A stretch of DNA of 64,000 nucleotides, from positions 62,001 to 126,000 of the forward strand of contig DASYYY010000022.1 of assembly GCA_035933635.1 (NCBI GenBank). Reading direction: 5' to 3'. Numbering within the stretch: position 1 is the stretch's first letter; each line of letters begins with the position of its first letter. Below the pieces are notes generated by a model, which saw only the letters and a list, made by a program, of their open reading frames with translations, was not told where the DNA came from and did not search any database. The DNA comes from JAKIVR01 sp035933635. Lineage in GTDB: Archaea > Thermoplasmatota > Thermoplasmata > Lutacidiplasmatales > UBA184. Shown piece after piece: positions 32,326 through 40,961 of the stretch. The position numbers and the translations under genes were made by a program.

Positions 32326-33183
32326 TCAGAGAACTGTGAGCTGGTTCTCCTTCGAACGTGTCAATGCGCCGAGGAAGGCGTCGGCGAGCGCTGCGATCGG
32401 AGGGCTGCTGAACGTCGTGAGCCGGCCGGCGTCGCCGAGCACCGAGACCTGGGGGTCGATCGGGAGCCGCGCGAGGAGCGGGACGTTGTACTCTTCGGCG
32501 ATCTTGTCGATCTTGCTCGGCCCGAACGGCTCGATGCGCTCGCCGCAATGCGGGCAGGTGAGGAAGCCGAGGTTCTCGACGATGCCGAGCAGCGGAACGT
32601 GGAGGTCCCGTGCCATGTTCATCGCCTTCTTGACGATCAGCGCGGCGAGGTCCTGTGGCGAGAACACGAAGACCATGCCGTCGAGCGGAATGGTCTGGAA
32701 CACGGTGAGAGGCACGTCGCTCGTTCCGGGCGGCATGTCGATGAGCAGGTAGTCGAGCGCGCCCCAGTTCACCCCGCCGAAGAACTGCATGATCAGGCGG
32801 GTAACGAGCGGTCCCCGCCAGATCACCGGTGTCTGCTCCTCCTCGACCAGGAACTGGGAGGAGACCGCGACGATCCCGTCGGGGGTGTGCGCTGGTTCGA
32901 TCCCCTCGCCCTTGTCGAAGAGCGGACCGGAGACACCCACGAGCTTCGGGATCGACGGCCCGGTGACGTCGGCATCGAGGATCCCGACGGCCAGCCCGCG
33001 CCGGCGCAGTTCCGCGGCGAGCATCGCGGTGACCGAGGACTTGCCGACGCCCCCCTTGCCACTCCCCACCGCGACGACGTGCTTGATGGCCCCCTTGTCC
33101 ATCCGCTGCATCACGCTCCCGGGCACTCCGGCCCTCGGAGAGGAGGTCGGTCGGCCCGGCGGTGCCTTGGGATCGGCGGCCAT
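32326..33183 (-). CDS. Mrp/NBP35-family iron-sulfur cluster carrier ATPase
   Basis: The 285-residue P-loop protein has the deviant Walker A GSGKGGVGKSSVTAML near residue 40 and ILDADVTGPSIPKL near residue 68. YLLIDMPPGTSDVPLT lies near residue 145 and the metal-binding CPHCG near residue 210. Mrp/ApbC proteins scaffold and deliver 4Fe-4S clusters. The ATG at 33183 lies about 25 bp from a TATA-like box shared with the divergent acyl-CoA synthetase gene. Confidence 0.92.
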   Translation of the reverse strand: MAADPKAPPGRPTSSPRAGVPGSVMQRMDKGAIKHVVAVGSGKGGVGKSSVTAMLAAELRRRGLAVGILDADVTGPSIPKLVGVSGPLFDKGEGIEPAHTPDGIVAVSSQFLVEEEQTPVIWRGPLVTRLIMQFFGGVNWGALDYLLIDMPPGTSDVPLTVFQTIPLDGMVFVFSPQDLAALIVKKAMNMARDLHVPLLGIVENLGFLTCPHCGERIEPFGPSKIDKIAEEYNVPLLARLPIDPQVSVLGDAGRLTTFSSPPIAALADAFLGALTRSKENQLTVL

Positions 33184-33203
33184 CGGCGACGGACCGGGGC
33201 CCC

Positions 33204-33212
33204 CTATATAAT
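33204..33212. promoter_or_regulatory. Divergent promoter with one shared TATA-like box
   Basis: A near-palindromic ctatataat lies 25 bp from the Mrp start on the minus strand and about 45 bp from the ATG at 33251 on the plus strand. One element could serve both directions. Confidence 0.45.
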
Positions 33213-33250
33213 GCGGTGTGAACCGGGGGTTCACCGACGGTGAGACGGCG

Positions 33251-35401
33251 ATGGTGGTCGGAAAGGATGCGGCCCTGGGCGAGCTGTTCGAGCCCCGATC
33301 GGTCGCGGTCATCGGCGCGTCGAATCGGCCCGGGACCGTGGGATTCAGCCTCTTCCGCAACATCCTCGCCGGCGGATTCCGCGGCGTCGCCTACCCGGTC
33401 AACCCGTCGTGGTCGAGCGTCTCGGGGGTGCGCTGTTACCGGGATGTGGGTGCACTACCCGAGACCCCCGACCTCGCGGTCATCATCGTGCCCGCGCGGG
33501 CAGTGGCGGGTGTCGCGGACGCGCTCGGCCGCCGCGGGACGAAGGGGCTCGTCGTCATCTCCGCCGGTTTTCGGGAGGTCGGGCGACGGGGTGCCGAGCT
33601 CGAATCCGAGCTCGTGCGGATCGTCCGCCGGCACCGTATGTCGATCATCGGGCCGAACTGCTTCGGCGTCCTCAACACCGACCCGGAAGTTGGTCTCAAC
33701 GCCACCTTCTCCGACACGCTGCCGCCCCGCGGCAACATCGCCTTCGTCTCCCAGAGCGGGGCGCTCTGCGCGGGCATCCTGAAGTACGGGATCTCCGAGC
33801 GGCTGGGCTTCTCCCGCTTCCTGTCGGTCGGGAACCGGGCCGGCGTGGACGAGAACGACCTCCTGGGCTCCCTCGCCGACGACCCGGCGACGAAGGTCAT
33901 CCTGCTCTACATCGAGAGCCTCGCGAGCGGTCGCCGGTTCCTCGAGGCGGCGCGCGAGGTCACCGACCGCAAGCCCGTCCTCGTGATCAAGAGCGGCCGA
34001 TCGCCGCTCGGTGAGCGCGCCGCGCTCAGCCACACCGGTTCGCTCGCGCGCTCGGGCCAGGACCGCCTCTACGATTCGCTGTTCGAACAGTCGGGCGTGA
34101 TCCGCGCGGACACCATCGGCGATCTGTTCCGGATGGCGAAGATCTTCAGCTCCGGGGTCGCACTGAAGGCCCCGCGCATCGCCATCCTCACGAATTCCGG
34201 GGGACCCGGGATCGTCGCCACCGACGCCTGTGCCCGGTTCGGTATCCAGCTACCACCGCTGCCGGAGTCGGCCCGGAGCCGGCTCGCTCCCCGACTGTCG
34301 CCGTCCGCCTCCCTCGGGAACCCCGTCGATATGACCGCCGACGCCCAGCCGGCCCAGTACCGGGTCGGCCTGCAGGCGCTGCTCGCCGAGCGGCAATACG
34401 AGGGGGTCCTCGTGATCGCCACGCCCACGGGAGAGACGCCCGCCCGGGCGGTGACCGAGGCGATCGTCGCCTCCCAGCGGCGTTCCCGCAAGGCCGTCAT
34501 CGCCTGCCTGTTCGGCCTGAACGACCTCTCGGAGGAGGTGGCGTTCCTCGAGAGGAACGGGATCCCGGCGTTCACCTTCCCGGAGGAAGCGGTCGCGGGT
34601 CTGGGTAACCTCGCCCGGTACCGGGCCTGGTCGACGCGCCCGAGGACGCGCACCCGAAAGTTCCGCGTCGACCGCGCGCTCGTTCGACGGGTGCTGCACG
34701 AGGCCCGGTCCGCGGGCGTCACCGTCCTCCCCGAGTACGCCGCCCGTCGCCTCGTTGCCGCCTACGGCGTGCCGGTCCCCCGCTTCGCGGTGGCGAAGTC
34801 CGCCGCCGCGGCCGGGGAAGAGGCCGACCGGATCGGGTATCCGGTCGTGCTCAAGGCGGTCTCCCCGGACATCTCGCACAAGACCGATGTCGGCGGGGTC
34901 GCGCTCGGGCTCGAGGACGCGGCCGCGGTCCGCCGGGCCGCGGCGCAGATGTCCGAGACGATCCGTCGGCGCGCCCCGCAGGCACGTCTGGAGGGATTCG
35001 AGGTCGAGGAGATGGTACGCGACGGCAAAGAGGTCCTTCTCGGGGTCCACCAGGACCCGGACTTCGGTCCGGTCCTCGCCTTCGGCACCGGCGGGATCTA
35101 CGTCGAAGTGCTCAACGATGTGACGTTCCGACTGGCTCCCATCCGACCGCTGTCGGCCATCAACATGGTCCGCTCGATCCGGTCCTATCGTTTGCTGACC
35201 GGGGTACGCGGCGAATCCGCGAGCGATATCCCGAAGCTGTGCGAGACCCTCGAGCGGATCAGTCAGCTCGCGGTCGAGGTCCCCGAGGTCGCGGAGCTCG
35301 ACATCAACCCGCTCCTCGTCCGGCCCGAGGGGCGCGGCGTCGTGGCCGTCGACGCCCGGGCCGTACTACGTCCGTCTTCCAGATCGGTACCTCGCGCTTG
35401 A
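33251..35401 (+). CDS. ADP-forming acetate/acyl-CoA synthetase, fused alpha-beta chain
   Basis: The fused enzyme has about 716 residues. The CoA-binding domain (about 10-130, SVAVIGASNRPGTVGF), succinyl-CoA ligase-like domains (to about 450, with the phospho-His in ALSHTGSLA near residue 260) and a C-terminal ATP-grasp domain (about 480-710, with VLKAVSPDISHKTDVGG) are in order. It makes ATP from acyl-CoA and ADP. The start may instead be the GTG at 33218, but that is too near the TATA-like box. The 3' end overlaps moaE by about 98 bases. Confidence 0.9.
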   Translation: MVVGKDAALGELFEPRSVAVIGASNRPGTVGFSLFRNILAGGFRGVAYPVNPSWSSVSGVRCYRDVGALPETPDLAVIIVPARAVAGVADALGRRGTKGLVVISAGFREVGRRGAELESELVRIVRRHRMSIIGPNCFGVLNTDPEVGLNATFSDTLPPRGNIAFVSQSGALCAGILKYGISERLGFSRFLSVGNRAGVDENDLLGSLADDPATKVILLYIESLASGRRFLEAAREVTDRKPVLVIKSGRSPLGERAALSHTGSLARSGQDRLYDSLFEQSGVIRADTIGDLFRMAKIFSSGVALKAPRIAILTNSGGPGIVATDACARFGIQLPPLPESARSRLAPRLSPSASLGNPVDMTADAQPAQYRVGLQALLAERQYEGVLVIATPTGETPARAVTEAIVASQRRSRKAVIACLFGLNDLSEEVAFLERNGIPAFTFPEEAVAGLGNLARYRAWSTRPRTRTRKFRVDRALVRRVLHEARSAGVTVLPEYAARRLVAAYGVPVPRFAVAKSAAAAGEEADRIGYPVVLKAVSPDISHKTDVGGVALGLEDAAAVRRAAAQMSETIRRRAPQARLEGFEVEEMVRDGKEVLLGVHQDPDFGPVLAFGTGGIYVEVLNDVTFRLAPIRPLSAINMVRSIRSYRLLTGVRGESASDIPKLCETLERISQLAVEVPEVAELDINPLLVRPEGRGVVAVDARAVLRPSSRSVPRA

Positions 35402-35744
35402 GCCGCTCGATCAGCCATCGCGCGGCCGTGAACGCCTCGGCGCGGTGACCGGTGGCCGCGCCGACGATCACCGAGGGTTCGCCGACGGCGAGCTCGCCGA
35501 CCCGATGCCACAGGACCACACGGGTCGCCCCGAATCGGTCCCTCGCCAGCCGCTCGATGCGGGCCAGCTCGCGCTCGGCGGGGATCCGATCCGCTTCATA
35601 CAAGAGGGCGCGCACCCGCCCGTTCCGCACCCGGTCGGGGCGCACCCGGCCGACGAAGAGGGCGACCCCTCCGCTGGTCCGGTCCCGAAGGGCCCGGTCG
35701 GCCGCGTCGACGGACAAGGGGCGATCGGTGATCCGGACCGACAC
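35304..35744 (-). CDS. moaE: Molybdopterin synthase catalytic subunit MoaE
   Basis: The 146-residue protein has GGVALFVGRVRPDR near residue 25, RALLYEAD near residue 47, VVLWHRVGELAVGEPSV near residue 76 and the catalytic Lys region LIERLKREVPIWK near residue 112. It makes molybdopterin with MoaD. The last 25 residues are Arg-rich and extend into the 3' end of the convergent acyl-CoA synthetase gene. MoaD is encoded 3 bases upstream. Confidence 0.92.
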   Translation of the reverse strand: MSVRITDRPLSVDAADRALRDRTSGGVALFVGRVRPDRVRNGRVRALLYEADRIPAERELARIERLARDRFGATRVVLWHRVGELAVGEPSVIVGAATGHRAEAFTAARWLIERLKREVPIWKTDVVRPGRRRPRRRAPRAGRGAG

Positions 35745-35747
35745 GAT

Positions 35748-36005
35748 TCACCCGCCACTGTAGGGGGGGTGGACCGCGAACTCGTCTCCCGCTCGCAATC
35801 GGACCGACCGACGGGGCAGGTACTCCCCGTTGCACAAGAGTCGCGAGTGGGCCACGATCGGCCGGAGGTGGGGGTAGCGCGAGGTCAGCCCCTCGATCAG
35901 CTCGCCCACGGTGATCCCCTCGGTCGGGACCTCCCAGGTGATCTCGCCCGCCCCCACCGCCTGCCGGGCCGTGGCGAAGAGGACGACGCGGACCTGACCG
36001 CCCAC
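35748..36005 (-). CDS. moaD: Molybdopterin synthase small subunit MoaD
   Basis: The ubiquitin-like protein ends HPPYSGG, the C-terminal Gly-Gly that becomes a thiocarboxylate. It has VRVVLFATARQAVG at the N-terminus and LRAGDEFAVHPP near the end. The GTG at 36005 is preferred because a TATA-like element (36028-36035, minus strand) lies 26 bp upstream; an ATG at 36017 would add four residues. It partners MoaE, encoded three bases downstream. Confidence 0.88.
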   Translation of the reverse strand: MGGQVRVVLFATARQAVGAGEITWEVPTEGITVGELIEGLTSRYPHLRPIVAHSRLLCNGEYLPRRSVRLRAGDEFAVHPPYSGG

Positions 36006-36127
36006 GGAGTGCGCCATCTCGGGTCGGTCTATCTCCTTGCCGGCCGGTCCTCCGGCCGACGGTAGTCTACCGAGGAGGCGCGCCCGCGTGGCGTAACGGC
36101 TAAGACCGCTCCCTCGTCGTACGCACC

Positions 36128-37876
36128 ATGCCGGAGATCTCGATCCGCGCTGGCGGTGCCGCCGGTGACGGGATCGCCTCGATCGGGGAGAACGTGAGCA
36201 AATCGCTCTCCCGGATGGGGCTCCATGTCTTTGGACTCAACGCCTACCAATCGGTGATCCGCGGCGGGCACGTCTGGTTCCAGGCGCGCGCCTCGAGCGA
36301 GAGGTGTTACTCGCAGGGCGACGGCTGTGACATCCTCTATGCCCTCAACAAGGAGACCGCCGACATCCACCTCCCGTCGCTCAAACAGGGCGGCGTGCTC
36401 ATCTACGACCCCGAGAACTTCCAGATCGCCGACTCGGCGATGCCGGTCGGCACCAAGGCGCTGAGCGTCCCGACGCTCGCCATCGCCCGGAAGTTCACCT
36501 CCACCCCGATCCTACAGAGCGCCGGCGGCCTCGGCGCCATCGCCTACCTCTCCGGGATACCGCTCGATACGCTGCAGAAGACGCTGGCCGACTCCTTCGG
36601 ATCGAAGAAGGGCGACGTGGTGGACTGGAACGTCTCGTCGGCCCAGCAGGGCTACGAGCACGCCCAGAAGAACGCGAGCGTCTGCGCCACGGCGGTCCAG
36701 CCGATGGGGCCGCCGAAATACCTGATGACCGGGAACGCCGCGATTGCCCTCGGCGCCGCGGCGGCCGGCTGCAAGTTCCTCTCGCAGTACCCGATGACGC
36801 CCGCGTCGTCGATCATGCACTGGATGGCGGCCCACTCGCACAAGATCGGGGTCGTCGTCAAGCAGGCCGAGGACGAGCTCGCGGCGATCAATATGGCCAT
36901 CGGAGCCTCCTACGGCGGGGTCCGCTCGATGACCGCGACCAGCGGCGGCGGGTTCTCGTTGATGGTCGAGGCGCTCGGGATGGCCGGGATGGCCGAGGTG
37001 CCCCTCGTCGTCGTCGAGTCGCAGCGGTCCGGTCCATCGACCGGGCTGCCCACGAAGACCGAGCAGGGCGACCTGAACCTGATGCTCGGGGCCGGCCAGG
37101 GCGAGTTCCCCCGCGCGATCCTCGCCCCCACCCACCCGGCCGACGCCTACAAGGCGATGATCCGCGCGTTCCAGCTGGCCGAGGACTGGCAGACCCCTAT
37201 CCTGGTGGCGAGCGACCTCCATCTGTCGGAGAACTACGCGACGGTCGACCCGGAGGAGATCGACCTCAACGTCGACGTACCCTCCCTGTTCACCGTCGAG
37301 CCCAACGGGCACGACTACCTCCGATACCGGTACACCGACTCGGGCGTCTCGCCCCGCGCCTTCCCCGGGCAGAAGGGGCTCAACTACGTCGCCGGCTCCG
37401 ACGAGCACGACGAGAAGGGCCACCTGATCTCCGATGTGAAGAGCGGCGTCCCGATCTGGGTGAACGAACGGACCAAGATGATGAACAAGCGCATGCACAA
37501 GCTCCAGGGACTGGCCGGACAGACCGAGCTTCCGATCCGCGAAGGACCGGACCCGGCGGACCTGACCTTCGTCGCGTGGGGCTCGACCGTCGGCGCGATC
37601 CGCGACGCGATGCCGATCCTGGCGAAGCGCGGCAAGCGGACCAACCTCGTCTACCTCCCCACCGTCTACCCGCTGCACGGACCGGCGCTCCTGAGCCTGC
37701 TCGGCGGCGCGAAGCGCACGCTGCTCGTGGAGGCGAACTACTCCGGCCAGCTGGGCCGCCTGATCCGCGCGGAGACCGGGCTCCACCTGTCCACGACGCT
37801 CCTCAAGTACGACGGGGAGCCCTTCTATCCGATGGAGATCGTCAACCGCGCGACGGAGGTGCTCGATGGCCGGTAG
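36128..37876 (+). CDS. korA: 2-oxoacid:ferredoxin oxidoreductase, fused gamma-alpha subunit
   Basis: The 582-residue protein begins with the gamma domain (IRAGGAAGDGIASIGENV, about 1-185). The alpha domain follows with the YPMTPASSIMHWMA motif near residue 220 and GGGFSLMVEALGMA near residue 275. Fused gamma-alpha chains with a separate beta chain are the two-subunit type known from Sulfolobus and haloarchaea. It oxidatively decarboxylates a 2-oxoacid (pyruvate or 2-oxoglutarate) to acyl-CoA. It overlaps the beta gene by 11 bases. Confidence 0.93.
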   Translation: MPEISIRAGGAAGDGIASIGENVSKSLSRMGLHVFGLNAYQSVIRGGHVWFQARASSERCYSQGDGCDILYALNKETADIHLPSLKQGGVLIYDPENFQIADSAMPVGTKALSVPTLAIARKFTSTPILQSAGGLGAIAYLSGIPLDTLQKTLADSFGSKKGDVVDWNVSSAQQGYEHAQKNASVCATAVQPMGPPKYLMTGNAAIALGAAAAGCKFLSQYPMTPASSIMHWMAAHSHKIGVVVKQAEDELAAINMAIGASYGGVRSMTATSGGGFSLMVEALGMAGMAEVPLVVVESQRSGPSTGLPTKTEQGDLNLMLGAGQGEFPRAILAPTHPADAYKAMIRAFQLAEDWQTPILVASDLHLSENYATVDPEEIDLNVDVPSLFTVEPNGHDYLRYRYTDSGVSPRAFPGQKGLNYVAGSDEHDEKGHLISDVKSGVPIWVNERTKMMNKRMHKLQGLAGQTELPIREGPDPADLTFVAWGSTVGAIRDAMPILAKRGKRTNLVYLPTVYPLHGPALLSLLGGAKRTLLVEANYSGQLGRLIRAETGLHLSTTLLKYDGEPFYPMEIVNRATEVLDGR

Positions 37877-38765
37877 CGCCGCGGTGGTCGTCCCGACCGC
37901 AGGACCCCAGCTCAAGGTCGTCGTAGGCAAATCCGACACGAAGCCGACGTGGTGCCCGGGCTGCGGGGACTTCGGTGTCGTGGCCGCCGTCGAGATGGCG
38001 GTCAAGAAGCTGCAGATCCCCTCGCACGAGGTCGTCATCGTCAGTGGGATCGGCTGCTCGTCCAACCTGCCGCACTTCCTGTCCTCCTACGGGTTCCACG
38101 GCATCCACGGCCGGGCGCTCCCGGTCGCCGAAGGGATCCGATGGGCCAACCACGGCCTGACCGTGGTCGCCACCGGCGGCGACGGCGACGGCTTCGGCAT
38201 CGGCGCGGGCCATTTCGTCCACACGATGCGACGCAACGTCGACATGGTCTACGTCGTCATGGACAACCAGATCTACGGACTGACGACCGGGCAGGCCTCG
38301 CCCACCTCGATGATGGGCCACAAGACGAAGTCGACCCCGACCGGCGTCATCGAGAACCCCATCGACCCCATCGCGCTGGCGCTGGCGAGCGGTGCGACCT
38401 ACGTCGCCCGCGGTTTCTCCGGCGATGTCAAGCACATGGCCGAGCTCATCGCCAACGGCATCCAGCACCGGGGGTTCGCGTTCGTCGATGCGCTGAGCCC
38501 GTGCGTCACCTACAACAAGCTCAACACGTTCGACTGGTTCCGCCAGCGGGTCTACAAGCTCGAGAGCTCCGGCCACGACCCGACGAACATCGTACAGGCC
38601 TGGCAGAGGGCGCTCGAGTGGGGCGACAAGATCCCCATCGGGCTGTTCTACAAGACCGACAAGCCCACCTACGAGGAGCTCGAAGAGGTCCTCACCGCCG
38701 GACCGCTCGCCCATCAGCCCGCCGGCCTCAAGGGCCGCGGCGAGCTCCTCGAAGAGTTCCTCTGA
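37866..38765 (+). CDS. korB: 2-oxoacid:ferredoxin oxidoreductase, beta subunit
   Basis: The 299-residue protein has cysteines for one 4Fe-4S cluster (WCPGCGDF near residue 32, GIGCSSN near residue 62, SPCVTYN near residue 215). The thiamine diphosphate motif is GDGDGFGIGAGH near residue 105 with DNQIYGLTTGQ near residue 135. It completes the ferredoxin-linked 2-oxoacid oxidoreductase with the overlapping gamma-alpha gene. The substrate (pyruvate, 2-oxoglutarate or both) cannot be told from sequence by eye. Confidence 0.94.
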   Translation: MAGSAAVVVPTAGPQLKVVVGKSDTKPTWCPGCGDFGVVAAVEMAVKKLQIPSHEVVIVSGIGCSSNLPHFLSSYGFHGIHGRALPVAEGIRWANHGLTVVATGGDGDGFGIGAGHFVHTMRRNVDMVYVVMDNQIYGLTTGQASPTSMMGHKTKSTPTGVIENPIDPIALALASGATYVARGFSGDVKHMAELIANGIQHRGFAFVDALSPCVTYNKLNTFDWFRQRVYKLESSGHDPTNIVQAWQRALEWGDKIPIGLFYKTDKPTYEELEEVLTAGPLAHQPAGLKGRGELLEEFL

Positions 38766-38832
38766 GCCGGGTCGGCCCGTCGGCCGGACCGTCTCCGTGA
38801 CGCCCTACCGACGGGCGGACCGCAGGGCACGT

Positions 38833-40866
38833 TCAGGGAGGGGCCACCTGGCCGACCGCGAACACGTAGGCATCGCCCTGGCGGAACTGGAGCTCGAACT
38901 GTTGCGGTGCCTCGAGGAGGGGCGCTGGAGAGAACGGCGGCCAGAGTATCGTGTTGGCTTGGGTGACCGCGATGAACTCCACGCCGAGTCGGTCGAGCGC
39001 CGTGAGTCCCTGGGTGTCGAGTCGCCCGTGGGTGAGCTCGGCGACGACCACCCCGTACGACCCGTTGGGCGGCGTCACGGACATCGGGTAGAGCAGTCGC
39101 ACCGAGGGAAGATAGCCGGGCAGGAATTCCGCGGCGCTCCCCGGGGCCACCAGCACCCGGGAGCCGGACGGCACGTGGCTCCCGGCCCAGGCGAGAAGGT
39201 CGAAGTCGGCCGTCGAAACGTTCCCGAACTGCCGGTAGATCGTCGCGTTGTACCCCGGTAGGTCGGAGACCGTGATCACGACACCGGGTACGAGGAGCGC
39301 AACGCTCAGGGCGACGGCCGCGGTGGCGGTCCATCCCCGAATCGAACGGGGGGGCGGTCGCCGGGACCTCTCGAGGGGAGGAGCTCCCCCCGACGGAGGG
39401 CTCTCGGGCGCCAGCGTCGACCAGGACCGCGCCTCGGCGAGCGCGACGAGGGGGAGGGCGGCGACCATCCCGAAGACCGTGAACAGGAGGACCGAGAGTT
39501 CGCTCAGGTTGGTCACCCGCCCGATCCACACGAAGGGGGCGACTCCTTGGACCGACGTCCACTGGGTGGCCAACAGCGCGACCGATGCCAGCGCCAAAGC
39601 GGCCGCTCCGTGACGAACGGTACGGAGGTTCGGCCGGAGGTGCTCCACCCCGATCATGAGGAGCACCGCGCCGGCGACGAGGAACAACGCGAGCTCCGCG
39701 CGCAGTGCCGGGAAGGGTGACAGCCAGATGTCGGTGGGACGGAAGAGGAACGGGTCGACCAGACCGACGAAGTTCCCCGGGGTCAGCGCCGGGGTTCCCG
39801 TGGCCCCGGGCGGCGGACCGCCCGCCACGCTTCCGAGCGCCCGGAGGTTCGGAAGGACGAACAGAAGGGCCACGAGCAGAGCGGCGCACGCTCGACCGGC
39901 ACGGACGAACGTTTCGCGGGGCTGGGGCCATACCCGGAGGAGCGCGAGCAGCGCGAGACCGACCGCGGTCACTTCCGCCCCGACCGGGTTGAGGGCGGCG
40001 GAGTAGCCAAGGAGAGCCCCAAAGGCGATGGCATCGGCCCAGCTCGGGGTCGATGGCGCCGTCCAGCGCGACATCCACCCCCAGAGGACGAGCACCAGGG
40101 GGAACGCCAGCACGAAGTCGTTGCTCCCACTGACGAGCACGCGGGTCCAGCTCACCACCAGGGCGAACCAGACCCCGACCACCGCCCCCGCGGTGATCGA
40201 TCCGATCCAGCGACGAGCCCAAACGTACGCTCCCATCGGAGCGAGCCCGATGAACAGCGGGGTTACGAGGAGGGACGCGCGGGCCGCTGGGAGTCCGAAG
40301 ATGCTCTGCGCCGCGGCAAACCAGACCGTCGCCCCTTGGGGGAACACGAGCGTCGGGTCGGCGATCGGCTGGAAGCTGTACGGAACCCCGTGGCTCCACG
40401 AGAGCAGTCCGACGTACGTCGTGTAGAGGCTCGAGTCGTAGGTGTTGCCCACGGAAGCACCCGTCGCGGCCAGCACTTCCACCGCGAGGAGAATCGTGCA
40501 CGCGGAGGTGAGCGCCCATACCCACGGGGACCGGACCACGGCCCAATCGATCGAAGGGGCGAGGGAGGAGGTAGGCGCGCGTCGCTCTTGGACGACCACG
40601 ACCAGCAACCCCACCGCCCCGGCGGCGATCAGGAATGCAGGAGCGGTCGGCGGGTAGAGCCGGGCGGGGATCGAAGCGATCACGAACAGGGCTCCGCCGG
40701 CGAGGTAGAGGTCCACAAGTCCGCGCTCGATCGGGTCGGCAAGCCGAAGCCAAACCACCCGCCGGGCGGCCAGACGTCGGAGCAGCTCCCCCAGCGGAAG
40801 CAAGCTTAGCGCGAAGACCACCAGCTCGAACCCCCACGGGATCGCCCCCGGGCCGGGCCCGCTCAC
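38833..40866 (-). CDS. Large integral membrane protein, GT-C glycosyltransferase-like
   Basis: The 677-residue protein has about twelve hydrophobic helices in the first 500 residues and a C-terminal extracellular globular part (about 560-677). A loop with GNTYDSSLYTTYVGLLSW after helix 5 recalls GT-C enzymes (Asp-containing first external loop). Such proteins transfer sugars from lipid carriers to surface proteins. The GTG start lies 22 bp after a minus-strand TATA-like element at 40885-40892. It diverges from a flippase gene. Confidence 0.68.
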   Translation of the reverse strand: MSGPGPGAIPWGFELVVFALSLLPLGELLRRLAARRVVWLRLADPIERGLVDLYLAGGALFVIASIPARLYPPTAPAFLIAAGAVGLLVVVVQERRAPTSSLAPSIDWAVVRSPWVWALTSACTILLAVEVLAATGASVGNTYDSSLYTTYVGLLSWSHGVPYSFQPIADPTLVFPQGATVWFAAAQSIFGLPAARASLLVTPLFIGLAPMGAYVWARRWIGSITAGAVVGVWFALVVSWTRVLVSGSNDFVLAFPLVLVLWGWMSRWTAPSTPSWADAIAFGALLGYSAALNPVGAEVTAVGLALLALLRVWPQPRETFVRAGRACAALLVALLFVLPNLRALGSVAGGPPPGATGTPALTPGNFVGLVDPFLFRPTDIWLSPFPALRAELALFLVAGAVLLMIGVEHLRPNLRTVRHGAAALALASVALLATQWTSVQGVAPFVWIGRVTNLSELSVLLFTVFGMVAALPLVALAEARSWSTLAPESPPSGGAPPLERSRRPPPRSIRGWTATAAVALSVALLVPGVVITVSDLPGYNATIYRQFGNVSTADFDLLAWAGSHVPSGSRVLVAPGSAAEFLPGYLPSVRLLYPMSVTPPNGSYGVVVAELTHGRLDTQGLTALDRLGVEFIAVTQANTILWPPFSPAPLLEAPQQFELQFRQGDAYVFAVGQVAPP

Positions 40867-40884
40867 GGCGGTCGGTACGGCCCC

Positions 40885-40892
40885 GCATATTC
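40885..40892 (-). promoter_or_regulatory. TATA-like box of the GT-C-like membrane protein gene
   Basis: The reverse-strand element GAATATGC lies about 22 bp before the GTG at 40866. A separate plus-strand element (cttatgcg, 40921-40928) probably serves the flippase. Confidence 0.4.
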
Positions 40893-40961
40893 AACGGGGA
40901 GGAGCCGACTCGCCGAACGGCTTATGCGAGAAGCGGGTGCACCCCGGGGCCGAGTGCTCAG

